DNA from: Gammaproteobacteria bacterium
GTDB taxonomy: Bacteria > Pseudomonadota > Gammaproteobacteria > Pseudomonadales > Azotimanducaceae
Reading direction: 5' to 3'
Length of the DNA: 54,582 nucleotides
NCBI GenBank assembly: GCA_009839505.1
Contig: VXPO01000175.1
Location: 1 to 54,582, forward strand
Under the pieces are notes generated by a model. It had not been told where the DNA came from. It ran no database searches and saw nothing but the letters and a program-made list of their open reading frames with translations. The position numbers were made by a program, and so were the translations under genes. Below are positions 17,957 through 26,826 of this stretch, one piece after another (position 1 is the first letter of the stretch; every line of letters begins with the position of its first letter).

Positions 17957-18457
17957 ATGGCTCGTTTCCTCGACACGTTGCTCGCTACCTGGCGATCCTC
18001 TCCGGCCTGGCGGCGCTACCAAGCGTTGTCTGGGCGCGAACGGACGCTAGTCAACGTACTGGCCGCGGTCATTGCGATTGCGATCGGCTACGCGTTGGTG
18101 GCCTCGCTGGTCGACTTCCGTCAGCTTGCCGTGGCGCGATACCTCGACGCCGAGGCGGACCTGTCATGGATGCAGGACAATCGTCGCAGCGTGAGCGTCG
18201 ACCGGGTACAGGGTTCGGCGCGGCCGGACACCTTGCTGTCCACGGTTGTGCGGACCACCGCGATTGAATTCGGTTTTCAGCCGCGACGGACGCAAACCGA
18301 AGGCGACGGCGTCGGCGTCAGGATCGAGGCCGAGGCGTTCGACAAGGTCTTGCGCTGGGCGCACGCGTTGGAGGCACGGCACGGTGTGGAAATCGCCAAC
18401 GCCGATATCGACGTCCACAGTCCGGGAAAGGTGAACGCACGTTTCAGTTTGCGCTGA
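17957..18457 (+). CDS. gspM: Type II secretion protein GspM
   Basis: A small bitopic inner-membrane partner of GspL; 166 residues with a transmembrane segment near 32-52 (LVNVLAAVIAIAIGYALVAS) preceded by YQALSGRERTLV, and a periplasmic ferredoxin-like domain. Last gene of the gsp run. No gspN, gspC, gspD or gspO is seen, so the outer-membrane secretin and prepilin peptidase must be encoded elsewhere. The 149-bp gap to the convergent next gene is AT-rich and contains an imperfect duplicated AATAACCG motif, but no clear terminator. Confidence 0.9.
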   Translation: MARFLDTLLATWRSSPAWRRYQALSGRERTLVNVLAAVIAIAIGYALVASLVDFRQLAVARYLDAEADLSWMQDNRRSVSVDRVQGSARPDTLLSTVVRTTAIEFGFQPRRTQTEGDGVGVRIEAEAFDKVLRWAHALEARHGVEIANADIDVHSPGKVNARFSLR

Positions 18458-18606
18458 CCGGTCTCACGGGACGGCTAAAGCTCTCGGGGTGTCTCAAATA
18501 ACCGGGGTAAGTACCGGATTCGGTTTGGTATTTGCATCATCGAGCCTGCCCGCCGGCCAATAACCGACTTCGGTAGGTAATTTAACATAATATACATTAT
18601 GCGAAG

Positions 18607-19188
18607 TTACTGAGGTTCCTCCGCGGAGCTTCCTCCACCCCCGCATTCCAACTCCAAGACGACCGGATTGGGTCTCCGCGAATTCAACGCACCGGTCACT
18701 ATGTCCACCATTGCCGGAATTCCAACGGCGACCAACGGTTTCCACGGGTCTTCGTCCTCCTTCCTAACTTCGGTCCTCGGGCAGTCCTCGGGATCGAAGC
18801 CAACCGCGACCACCGGTACGCAAACAATCACGTCCGCGATCGCATGACCGAAGGCTTTGGCCTCATTCTTCGATGATTCCGCCAAGACCCCGGCCAACCC
18901 CAGCGTCCCGTAACCCGCCAACGTCCACCCACCAACGCGATCGATCCTCGATCCCACTTCGACCGTCGCCGACTCACAACCACTCAGGGCTGCCGTCACC
19001 GAGAGTGGACCACGGCGCTTCACCTCGATCTCGCACGGAGACGTGCACTGCTCTCCCGTTGACAGGGACACGGACGCCCCGGGTGGAACCGTAGCGATTC
19101 CAAGCATCTCCGTGCTCCCGCGGGTGGCCGTGGCGCATCCCCAGCCAAGCAGAGCAACGGTCAACAGCGATAGCACTCGAACTGGCAT
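18607..19188 (-). CDS. Probable lipoprotein with PEGA-like N-terminal domain, function unknown
   Basis: 193 residues. The N-terminus is a signal peptide ending LLGWGC, close to a lipobox though Trp at -2 is unusual. ATVPPGASVSLSTGEQCTSPCEIEV resembles a PEGA-type beta domain, then a hydrophobic glycine-rich stretch (WTLAGYGTLGLAGVLAES) and another (VIVCVPVVAVGF). The C-terminus is Gly/Ser-rich. Such proteins are usually envelope-located. It is convergent with gspM and upstream of the acyl-CoA dehydrogenase on the map, with no obvious functional link. Confidence 0.65.
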   Translation of the reverse strand: MPVRVLSLLTVALLGWGCATATRGSTEMLGIATVPPGASVSLSTGEQCTSPCEIEVKRRGPLSVTAALSGCESATVEVGSRIDRVGGWTLAGYGTLGLAGVLAESSKNEAKAFGHAIADVIVCVPVVAVGFDPEDCPRTEVRKEDEDPWKPLVAVGIPAMVDIVTGALNSRRPNPVVLELECGGGGSSAEEPQ

Positions 19189-19258
19189 GGAATGGCTCCT
19201 GGCTGGCTCGGTGGCTGATCCTAGTCTCTAGGGATTCCACGCGCCGTTACCATTGGTA

Positions 19259-20887
19259 TCAGTGCGTATCGGTTGAGCCCGCAACGCGCTCGAGAAGAGC
19301 TTTGCCCACGACCTTCAATGCAAGTGTCTCTTCCGCACCCTCGAAAATGGACAACACCCGGGCGTCCACGAAGTACCTGCTGACGTCGCTCTCCTCGGCA
19401 TAGCCCATGCCGCCGTGTATCTGCATGGCTTCCCGCGTCACCCATTCCGCCGCCTTGCAGGCGATGAGTTTGACCAAGCTCGCCTCCAACTGCCCATCCC
19501 CAGCGTCCATGCGGCGGGCCGCGGCATAGGAGAACTGCTGGCAAGCGACGATCATGGACTGCATCCTCGCGAGCTTCTGCAATGTCAGCGGGTAGCTCGC
19601 CACCGAGTGGTCGAACACGACGCGCTGTTCGGCGTAGTCCAATGCACGTTCGAAGGCGGCGCGCATCAGACCGCAAGCCCGTGCTGCCGTTTGCAGTCGA
19701 CCGCCCGCGAATCCCCTCATCGTGTAGTAGAAGCCCCTACCCTGTCCGTCCGTCTCGCCCACCAGCGCATCGCTGGGGACCACGAAACCATCGAAGAACA
19801 GTTCAAAGGAGTGCATGCCACGGTAGCCGATCGTCGAAATGGCCCGTCCCGTCAGACGACCCCCAAGAGGACTGTCGTGCGCGAACTCGTGTCCATCGTG
19901 CGCGGGCTTGTCGACGACGAACAGCGACAGACCCCGGTGCGGCGGTGAGGCGTCAGGGTCCGTTCGGGCTAGCACCAGGATCGTGCCGGCCTTGCCGGCG
20001 AAGGTGCACCAGGTCTTCGCCCCGCTCAACGTCCATCCGTCCCCGGCCCGAGCGGGCATTGCCCGAAGCGCGACCGAAGCCACGTCGGATCCGGTGCCCG
20101 GCTCGGTGACCGAAATGGCGACCAGAGGATCGCCGCGCGCGATGCCCGGCAGCCAGCGGGCCTTCTGCGACTCCGTTCCGCCCTCCAACAGCGCACGCGC
20201 CATGATTTCGGGGCGAGTGATCAGGCTCCCGGCCGCACCTAGCGAGCCTCTAGAGAGCTCCTCTGTCACCACCACCATGCCTAGGCTGTCTTCATGGTCG
20301 TCCGGCTTCAGGCCGCCGTAACGTTCCGGAACCGACAGTCCGAAACAACCAAGCTCCCGCAGCCCGTCGATGATCTCATCGGGAATCATCCGGTCGTCCC
20401 GGTGAATGGCCTCCGCCAGGGGTACCACCCGATCTTCGGCGAACTGCCCGAAGGCCTCTCGCATGAGCGACTTCTCTTCCCCGAGATGGTCGACCGGAGC
20501 CCGACCGTGGCGCCGCCGGATGGTCTCGCCCAGCCCCGCGAGGACCGCAGGCTTCAAGCATTCGTCCGTGAATGCCGTTGCGCCGTTGTCGAAGTCCGAC
20601 GAATCCAAGCCGAAGGCCGACGGCCTCGCGCTCAACCGACCGTGAACGTTGGCTACGGTATCGGCGCAGAAGACCCGGGTGAGCGACCGCTTGAACGCGG
20701 CTTCGTCGTCGTCCGCCGGTTGCTCGGCGTAGTCGACCATGGTGCGTGCGGCGGCGAGTTCGGCCCAGGAGAACGCAAGGTCGTAGGCCTCCATCTGCAC
20801 CTCGTCGACGTCCCTGCCCGCGAGATGCGCTCGGCCCCGCTCAAGCAGTGCCACCGTAGCGTCGACAACGCGTCGTGTTCGATCCAT
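19259..20887 (-). CDS. Acyl-CoA dehydrogenase with N-terminal extension, methylsuccinyl-CoA dehydrogenase-like
   Basis: An FAD-dependent acyl-CoA dehydrogenase of 542 residues. The first about 150 residues are a helical extension not found in ordinary 380-residue members. The core has ISVTEPGTGSDVAS, GAKTWCTFAGKAG, the arginine-rich FAD region and QIHGGMGYAEESDVSRYFVDARVLSIFEGAEETL, with Glu in FEGAEE as the likely catalytic base. The extension and the KTWCTFAGKAG/SLITRPEI stretches recall (2S)-methylsuccinyl-CoA dehydrogenase of the ethylmalonyl-CoA pathway; that assignment is from memory of the family and less certain than the family call. I prefer MDRTRRVV at 20887 over an ATG at 20938. 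Electrons would go to EtfAB. Confidence 0.85.
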   Translation of the reverse strand: MDRTRRVVDATVALLERGRAHLAGRDVDEVQMEAYDLAFSWAELAAARTMVDYAEQPADDDEAAFKRSLTRVFCADTVANVHGRLSARPSAFGLDSSDFDNGATAFTDECLKPAVLAGLGETIRRRHGRAPVDHLGEEKSLMREAFGQFAEDRVVPLAEAIHRDDRMIPDEIIDGLRELGCFGLSVPERYGGLKPDDHEDSLGMVVVTEELSRGSLGAAGSLITRPEIMARALLEGGTESQKARWLPGIARGDPLVAISVTEPGTGSDVASVALRAMPARAGDGWTLSGAKTWCTFAGKAGTILVLARTDPDASPPHRGLSLFVVDKPAHDGHEFAHDSPLGGRLTGRAISTIGYRGMHSFELFFDGFVVPSDALVGETDGQGRGFYYTMRGFAGGRLQTAARACGLMRAAFERALDYAEQRVVFDHSVASYPLTLQKLARMQSMIVACQQFSYAAARRMDAGDGQLEASLVKLIACKAAEWVTREAMQIHGGMGYAEESDVSRYFVDARVLSIFEGAEETLALKVVGKALLERVAGSTDTH

Positions 20888-20988
20888 TTGTTTCCGGCGC
20901 ACCGCCAACAATGCTGTAATGGCCGATTCTACCGGCAAGGCGTGCAGACGCTGCGAGGAAGCCCACGAATGTCCACAGCGAGTTCACC

Positions 20989-21921
20989 ATGACTGAAGTG
21001 CCTGACCTCAACGTCGTTGCGACGGGCTTGCGTTTTCCGGAGGGGCCCGTGGCCATGGACGACGGCTCGGTGCTCGTTGTCGAGATCGCGCGGGGAACTC
21101 TGTCCCGGGTATCGCCCGGGGGTCGAATCGAGGTCGTGGCCGAGACCGGCGGCGGTCCCAACGGCGCGGCCATCGGCCCGGACGGCAAGTGCTACATCTG
21201 CAACAACGGTGGGTTCGAATGGGTCGAGCGCCGTGGGCGCACGTATCCCGGTGATCAGGCCAGTGACTACCGTACCGGGCGCATCGAGCGCGTTGACCTC
21301 GACACCGGTGAGGTGGAGGTGCTCTACGAATCGGCCGGCGACGTGCGCCTGCGCGGTCCCAACGACATCGTCTTCGATTCCACCGGTGGCTTCTGGTTCA
21401 CGGACCACGGCAAGACCCGGCCCCGCGAGCGCGACCGCACGGGCGTGTTCTACGCCAAGGCGGACGGCTCGCACATCGAGGAGGTCATTTTTTCCCTGGA
21501 GGCACCCAACGGCATTGGCCTCGCGCCCGACGAGAACGAACTCTACGTCGCGGAGACCCCGACGGGCCATCTGTGGGCGTTTCCGCTGGCGGGTCCGGGA
21601 CAGCTCGGCGGCGAACGTGCCGACCGTCCGGACGGCGGCCGCCTGGTCCGCGGCCGCGATGGCTACTTCATGTTCGATTCCCTGGCCGTGGATTCCGAGG
21701 GCAACGTCTGCGTCGCCACGTTGATCGAGGGCGGCATAACGGTCCTCTCGCCAACAGGCGGCAAGCCCGGATTCGTGCCGATGCCGGACCGACTGACCAC
21801 GAACATCTGCTTCGGTGGTGCGGATTTGACGACGGCGTACATCACCCTCTCCGCGACTGGCCAGCTCGTGTCGATGCCGTGGGAGACGCCGGGACTGCCG
21901 CTCAACTTCCTCAACAGGTAG
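20989..21921 (+). CDS. SMP-30/gluconolactonase-family lactonase
   Basis: A 310-residue six-bladed beta-propeller hydrolase of the SMP-30/gluconolaconase/LRE family. GLRFPEGPVAMDDGSVLVVEI carries the N-terminal metal-ligand glutamate, GPNDIVFDSTGGFWFTDHGK the central Asn/Asp ligands, and FDSLAVDSEGNVCVATL the later Asp. There is no signal peptide, so it is cytoplasmic. It starts a block running through the TTT transporter genes (tctC begins 4 bp after its stop), suggesting that it hydrolyses a sugar-acid lactone related to the imported compound. The substrate is unknown. Confidence 0.87.
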   Translation: MTEVPDLNVVATGLRFPEGPVAMDDGSVLVVEIARGTLSRVSPGGRIEVVAETGGGPNGAAIGPDGKCYICNNGGFEWVERRGRTYPGDQASDYRTGRIERVDLDTGEVEVLYESAGDVRLRGPNDIVFDSTGGFWFTDHGKTRPRERDRTGVFYAKADGSHIEEVIFSLEAPNGIGLAPDENELYVAETPTGHLWAFPLAGPGQLGGERADRPDGGRLVRGRDGYFMFDSLAVDSEGNVCVATLIEGGITVLSPTGGKPGFVPMPDRLTTNICFGGADLTTAYITLSATGQLVSMPWETPGLPLNFLNR

Positions 21922-21925
21922 CCGA

Positions 21926-22900
21926 ATGCCTGAATGGCTCAAGCTGGCGCCGCTGGTCCCCGTCGTCGCGTTCACTCTGTCGGTGGCCACCGCCACCGAA
22001 CGCGTGCACGTGGTGATTCCGGCTGGACCCGGAGGCGGCCTCGATGGCACGGCCCGCGAGGCCGGGCGCGTTCTGGTCGAACTCGGGCTAGTGGAGCGCA
22101 TGTCGTTCGAGAACGTCTCCGGCGGCGGTGGCGGGCGGGCGATGGCGTACTTCCTCGAGAACGCAGGTCGCTTCGACGCCCCGCTGCTGGTGAACTCCAC
22201 GCCGCTGCTGGTCCGTAGCCTGCAGGGAGTCTTCCCCTACGGCCACCGTGACCTGACACCCGTTGCAGGGCTGGTCGCCGACTACGGCGTGTTCGTGGTC
22301 CGCGCCGACGACCCACGAGCGAACTGGGACGCCGTGCTGGACGAGCTCCGAAGTGATCATCGTGCCATGACGGTCGGTGGCGGATCGACCCGGGGCAGCC
22401 TGGACCACATCGTGCTGGCGATGGCGCTCCGGACAGCGGACATCGATCCGCTCGGGATCCGCTACCTTCCCTACGACGGCGGCGGCAAAGCCATGCTCGC
22501 GCTACTCGGCGGCGAGGTCGATCTCCTGTCGACGGGGCTCGGCGAGACCATGGCGTTCATCGATGCGGGCGAGGTCCGCGCCCTTGCCGTCACCTCATCC
22601 CGCCGGGTTCCGGCCATCGCCGACGTCCCGACGCTGACCGAACTGGGCCACTCGCTGGTCTTTGCCAACTGGCGCGGTTTCTTCGGACCGCCCGACATGC
22701 CTCCTGAGACGTTGCAGCAACACCTCGAGCGGCTGGACGCGATACGTGGTTCGGACGCCTGGCAGAAGGTTCTCGAACGCCGAGGCTGGGACACCCTGAA
22801 TGCTTCAGGGGCGGACTTCGCGGCTTTCCTCGACGCCCAGGAAGCCAAGCTTCGCGAAATCATGGAACCCCTTGGCTTCGTGCAATCGAGCGCGCGGTGA
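21926..22900 (+). CDS. tctC: Tripartite tricarboxylate transporter solute-binding protein (TctC family)
   Basis: The periplasmic binding protein of a TTT importer; 324 residues with an N-terminal signal peptide (PLVPVVAFTLSVATA). The mature part begins RVHVVIPAGPGGGLDGTARE, a typical TctC start, with KAMLALLGGEVDLLSTGLGE and RALAVTSSRRVPAIADVPTL further on. The GTG of tctB overlaps its TGA. Carboxylates are the usual ligands of the family; the ligand here cannot be told. Confidence 0.9.
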   Translation: MPEWLKLAPLVPVVAFTLSVATATERVHVVIPAGPGGGLDGTAREAGRVLVELGLVERMSFENVSGGGGGRAMAYFLENAGRFDAPLLVNSTPLLVRSLQGVFPYGHRDLTPVAGLVADYGVFVVRADDPRANWDAVLDELRSDHRAMTVGGGSTRGSLDHIVLAMALRTADIDPLGIRYLPYDGGGKAMLALLGGEVDLLSTGLGETMAFIDAGEVRALAVTSSRRVPAIADVPTLTELGHSLVFANWRGFFGPPDMPPETLQQHLERLDAIRGSDAWQKVLERRGWDTLNASGADFAAFLDAQEAKLREIMEPLGFVQSSAR

Positions 22901-23346
22901 CACGGCGGTTGCCGGCGCTTGTCCTGGCGGCCTTTGCCGCCGTCTATCTCTGGCAGGCGCTGGCGATACCGCTCGATCCCTGGTCGGCCTCGGAGTCCGT
23001 CAACGCCCGGACCCTGCCGATCGCGTATGCCGTATTGCTGCTCCTGGTGGCCGTGGGCATCGGCATCCGCCCTACCCGGTCCAACGAGACCGGATCCACC
23101 GGTTCGGCCCTTGGGTGGCGACGGCTTGCCAGCCACGGCGTGGTGATTGTCGCCTTCGGCGTATTGATTCCGCTCGCAGGTCTGTGGGTGTCCCTTGGGG
23201 CTCTGCTGTTCGCCTGCCTTCTCATCGCGGGGGAACGCCGCCCCCTCGTGCTGGTGTTGGCGCCGCTCGGCACGTCCGTCCTCGCCTGGTTGCTGATCGC
23301 CGTCGTGTTGGACGTCTACATCGATCCAGGCCTTTGGTTTTCCTGA
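22897..23346 (+). CDS. tctB: TTT transporter small membrane subunit TctB
   Basis: 149 residues with four hydrophobic segments (LVLAAFAAVYLWQALAI, AYAVLLLLVAVGIG, VVIVAFGVLIPLAGLWVSLG, VLVLAPLGTSVLAWLLIAVV), the TctB topology. GTG start overlapping the tctC stop (GTGA). Followed 2 bp later by tctA. The repeat-like string GTGGGTGTCCC also occurs once inside this gene. Confidence 0.87.
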   Translation: MTRRLPALVLAAFAAVYLWQALAIPLDPWSASESVNARTLPIAYAVLLLLVAVGIGIRPTRSNETGSTGSALGWRRLASHGVVIVAFGVLIPLAGLWVSLGALLFACLLIAGERRPLVLVLAPLGTSVLAWLLIAVVLDVYIDPGLWFS

Positions 23347-23347
23347 C

Positions 23348-24838
23348 GTGGGTGCGTGGGAAGGCATCGCCACGGGTCTCGCCACGGCGTTCAATCCCGC
23401 CAACCTCGTGTGGGTCGTGGCCGGCTGCCTAGCCGGAACATTCATCGGCATGATGCCCGGACTCGGGCCGATCACCGCCATCGCCCTGATGATCCCGGTG
23501 AGCTACTCGCTGGACCCGGCCGCAGGACTCATCATGATGGCCGGTGTGTACTACGGGGCCGTGTTCGGCGGGTCCACGTCGTCCATCCTGATCAACGCGC
23601 CGGGAGTCGCATCCACGGTAGCCACGTCGTTCGACGGCTACCCGATGGCTCGACGCGGTCAGGCCGGCCGGGCGCTCGCGCTGGCGGCCCACGCGTCCTT
23701 CGCGGGCGGCACCGTCGGCGCCGTGGCCCTGTTGGTGTTCGCCCCGACCTTGGCCGCACTCGCCAAGGAGTTTCAGTCGCCCGAATACGCCCTGATGCTG
23801 GTGTTCGCGCTGTCGAGCATCGCGGCTTTCGCCGATCGCGGCCAAGTGCTGCGTTCGCTCGCTACCGCGCTGGTCGGCTTGATGCTGGGTACCGTGGGCA
23901 CCGACCAGTCCGCCGGGGTGCAACGGTTCACGTTCGGTCGCCTGGACCTGACCGACGGCTTGAGTTTCGTACTCGTCGCGATGGCGACCTTCGCCTTGGC
24001 GGAAGCATTCCGGATGGTTCTCGCCGGGGATGCGGAGTCGCCAACGCCACGGGTCGCCCACGCGCGCCTCCACCCGGGCGATCCCAAGGCGATTGCGCCC
24101 ACGGTGGCGCGCAGTTCGGTACTGGGCTCCCTCGGCGGCGGCCTCCCGGGCGCCGTCGCGACCCGGTAAATCTTTTTCGCGAACTAGTCCAAAACGCTTT
24201 CCCCCCGCCGGGCGGGCGTCGACGACGCCCGCGGCGTCGCTGCCCCCGAAGCGGCGAACAACGCGGCCTGTACGGGCTCGTTCGTTCCCCTGCTGACTCT
24301 CGGCATACCGGGATCGGGAACCACGGCCGTGCTTCTGGGCGTCATGCTGAGCTACGGCGTGCAGCCGGGGCCGCGGCTCTTGGAAGTCGAACCCGCCATG
24401 TTCTGGGGCGTGATCGTGTCCATGTACATCGGCAACCTGGTGTTGCTTGGGCTCAACCTGCCGCTGATTCCCTACCTGTCGCGGATCATCCATCTGCGCA
24501 GACGGGTGCTCGTGCCATTCGTCATCGCGTTCTCGCTGCTCGGCGTCTACCTGACCTCGCTGAACGCCTTCGACGTCCACCTGATGCTCGGCTTCGCGTT
24601 GGCCGGCGTGTTGCTCCGACTCGCGGGGTTTCCGTTGGCACCGCTGCTGCTCGGCTTCATCCTGAGCGGCATGTTGGAAGACAACCTGCGCCGCACCATG
24701 CTGCTCGCGGACGGTTCACTCGGGTTCTTCCTCGACCGCCCTATCAGTCTCGGTCTCGCCGCGTTGTGTGTATTGGTCTGGCTTGCTCCTCTCATGCGCC
24801 TCAGAGGATCGCGAAAGACCCGCCGAACCACTGCATAA
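23348..24838 (+). pseudogene. tctA: TTT transporter large membrane subunit TctA, interrupted by two in-frame stops
   Basis: The large channel subunit, normally about 500 residues. Codons 1-273 are intact, with the signature FIGMMPGLGPITAIALMIP and GGSTSSILINAPGVAS. The frame then meets TAA at 24167-24169 and TAG at 24185-24187, and resumes in the same frame with GVAAPEAANNAACTGSFVPLLTLGIPGSGTT and a normal C-terminus. The 25 codons between LPGA and GVAAPEA nearly match the usual length but align badly, and hold homopolymer runs (TTTTT, CCCCCC). Either a decaying gene or assembly errors; compensating indels are possible. Without TctA the transporter should not work. Confidence 0.8.
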
Positions 24839-24871
24839 TGCTCGGCTTTGCGCACGGTCGACGGAGGAGAC

Positions 24872-26053
24872 ATGACCATTCTGCAGGACATCCGGGTGCT
24901 GGACTTCGGGCGCTACATTGCCGGTCCGTTCTGCGGTGCACTGCTCGGCGATCTCGGGGCCGACGTTATTCGCATCGAGAAGGTGGACGGCAGCGAGGAC
25001 CGATACACCGCCCCGGTGACCGAGGATGGCCAGGGTAGCGGCTATCTGGCGCTGAACCGCAACAAGCGCGGTTTCACCTTGAACCCCCGAAAGCCGCAGG
25101 GGCAGGAGATTCTGCGGCGCCTGGTCGCCACCGCCGACGTGGTGATCGCCAATCTGCCGCCGGACACGCTGAAGTCCATGGGGCTCGACTACGCGAGCCT
25201 CACCGCCATGAAGCCGGACATTATTCTGACCACGACCACGGCGTTCGGCGCCACGGGACCCTACGGCAACCGGGTCGGATTCGACGGCGTCGCCCAGGCC
25301 ATGTCCGGCAACATGCATCTCACGGGCTACGACGACGAACCCATGAAGAACTATTTTCCCTATGTCGACTACACCACCGCGTCGCTGAACACGATGGCGA
25401 CACTCGCTGCGATCATCCACCGCATGAACACCGGCCAGGGACAGCATGTCCAGGGCTGCCTGCTGGCGTCCGCGCTCACCGTGGCCAACGGCACGCTGAT
25501 CGAGCAGGCGATCCTCGACAAGAACCGCCTTGCCACCGGCAACCGCGGCCAGACGGCGGCTCCGGTGGATGCCTTCAAGACTCTCGACGGCTGGATCCTG
25601 GTGCAGGTAGTCGGCAATCCGCTGTACGAGCGCTGGGCCAAGCTCATGGGCGAGCCCCACTGGTTGACCGATCCCCGCTACGCCACCGACGAGGCTCGCG
25701 GCGACAACGCCGTCGATATCAGCGAGCGGATGGGTGCTTGGACGGCTGAGCGGTCGACCGCCGAGGCTATGACCGAACTCGCCGAGGCCCGCATTCCTTG
25801 TGGCGAAGTGCTGACACCCGCCGACGCCCTGGTCAATGAGCAGGTTGTCGACCAGGAATTCCTCGAGCCGACGCCCTACCCCGGCCTACCTGCGCCAGCA
25901 CCCGTTGGCCGGATGCCGGTGGATTTCTCGGGGGCGGACACAGGAATCCGTCGCCGCGCCCCAACCTTGGGCGAACACACCGACGACGTTCTTCGCGAGC
26001 TGGGCTACGACGATGCCGAAATCGACGAGTTGCGCGACCAACGCGTGGTGTGA
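24872..26053 (+). CDS. CaiB/BaiF-family (type III) CoA transferase
   Basis: A 393-residue class III CoA transferase that moves CoA between acyl-CoA and a free carboxylate. VLDFGRYIAGPFCGALLGDLGADVIRIEK is the family N-terminus, NRNKRGFTLN follows, and the Asp in YVDYTTAS is the expected catalytic residue. The ATG at 24872 has GGAGGA just upstream. It follows the TTT transporter by 33 bp and may activate the imported acid; the substrate is not predictable. Confidence 0.92.
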   Translation: MTILQDIRVLDFGRYIAGPFCGALLGDLGADVIRIEKVDGSEDRYTAPVTEDGQGSGYLALNRNKRGFTLNPRKPQGQEILRRLVATADVVIANLPPDTLKSMGLDYASLTAMKPDIILTTTTAFGATGPYGNRVGFDGVAQAMSGNMHLTGYDDEPMKNYFPYVDYTTASLNTMATLAAIIHRMNTGQGQHVQGCLLASALTVANGTLIEQAILDKNRLATGNRGQTAAPVDAFKTLDGWILVQVVGNPLYERWAKLMGEPHWLTDPRYATDEARGDNAVDISERMGAWTAERSTAEAMTELAEARIPCGEVLTPADALVNEQVVDQEFLEPTPYPGLPAPAPVGRMPVDFSGADTGIRRRAPTLGEHTDDVLRELGYDDAEIDELRDQRVV

Positions 26054-26175
26054 TGGCCCGCAAACCCGGCCCGGACGCTGTGGAAAACTCTGTGAGTGAA
26101 TCCAGACGTGCGCGGTCAAAGAGGTACCCAGCCCAGCCCCAACAATAGTGGTGGCGAAAACTTTAACTATAGATT

Positions 26176-26231
26176 CAGCTAGTTGTGTGACTATTCTGGC
26201 TTGGCATGGCCATTTGCCTCGCAACTAGCTG
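26176..26231. terminator. Long inverted repeat between convergent genes
   Basis: CAGCTAGTTG at 26176-26185 is exactly complementary to CAACTAGCTG at 26222-26231, with a 36-nt loop containing a small TGGC/GCCA dyad near 26202-26212. It lies between the CoA transferase and the convergent BON gene, so a bidirectional terminator is the simplest reading. Confidence 0.45.
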
Positions 26232-26278
26232 CTGCTGTGGCGGTCGGAACCGATGTGTACAACCCCGCCAAACGCCGG

Positions 26279-26644
26279 TCAGTCGCTCTCTTCTGCGCGA
26301 GCCTCGCGGACCCCGAGCCGATCCACCACCCGTTCCACATTGGGTACCAACGACGCGATCTCCAGTGCCCGCTGGCGTTCCGCTTCGGATCTGACCTTGC
26401 CGATCAACTCCACGACACGCCGGTTCACCTCGACGTTGATGCGTACACCACGCACGTCCGGGTCGCCAATCAGGCGTTTCTTGACCAGCAATTGAATGGT
26501 CGCGTCATCGGTGAACTGTCCAACCGTCCGCGTCTTGGCGCCCTCGGCGTAGTTTTGGCAAGCGCCGAGCGTGGCGGCGAGCAGCAGCGCAACGCCGGTG
26601 GCGATGCACCACCTCGCGATGTGACCGGGCCGCGGGCAGGGCAT
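26279..26644 (-). CDS. BON-domain lipoprotein
   Basis: A small envelope lipoprotein of 121 residues. The N-terminus MPCPRPGHIARWCIATGVALLLAATLGAC is a signal peptide with lipobox LGAC. The rest is one BON domain: VGQFTDDATIQLLVKKRLI, INVEVNRRVVELIGKVRSEAERQRALEIA and VPNVERVVDRL. BON domains bind phospholipid and occur in OsmY/DolP-like envelope proteins. Upstream in-frame ATGs (26680, 26689) are possible but give no better signal peptide. Confidence 0.82.
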   Translation of the reverse strand: MPCPRPGHIARWCIATGVALLLAATLGACQNYAEGAKTRTVGQFTDDATIQLLVKKRLIGDPDVRGVRINVEVNRRVVELIGKVRSEAERQRALEIASLVPNVERVVDRLGVREARAEESD

Positions 26645-26826
26645 TGACCGCCCCTGCCCAATGCGATCTGTCTCGTGCATGGGTTCCATTGGTTCGCCTC
26701 GTCCATGAGTGCCGCGCGCAGTTTGCCGCCGACCTCCGCGCAGTACAACACCCCTGTCACGCGGATGCCGGTCGGATGACGTATTGTTGTTCCATGGTTT
26801 GTCGTGCGCATTGAGGTCCGGGCCCT

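Noticed and set aside
18485-18605. Imperfect AATAACCG duplication and a CATAAT/ATTATG dyad after gspM
   Set aside because: Too short and AT-rich to support a specific terminator or repeat call.
24167-24187. Programmed recoding in tctA
   Set aside because: Two different stops (TAA, TAG) within 21 bases and a poorly matching segment around them fit decay or sequencing error, not recoding.
23356-25038. 560-codon frame overlapping tctA and the CoA transferase gene
   Set aside because: Arginine-rich shadow frame in GC-rich DNA; tctA and CoA-transferase motifs lie in other frames.
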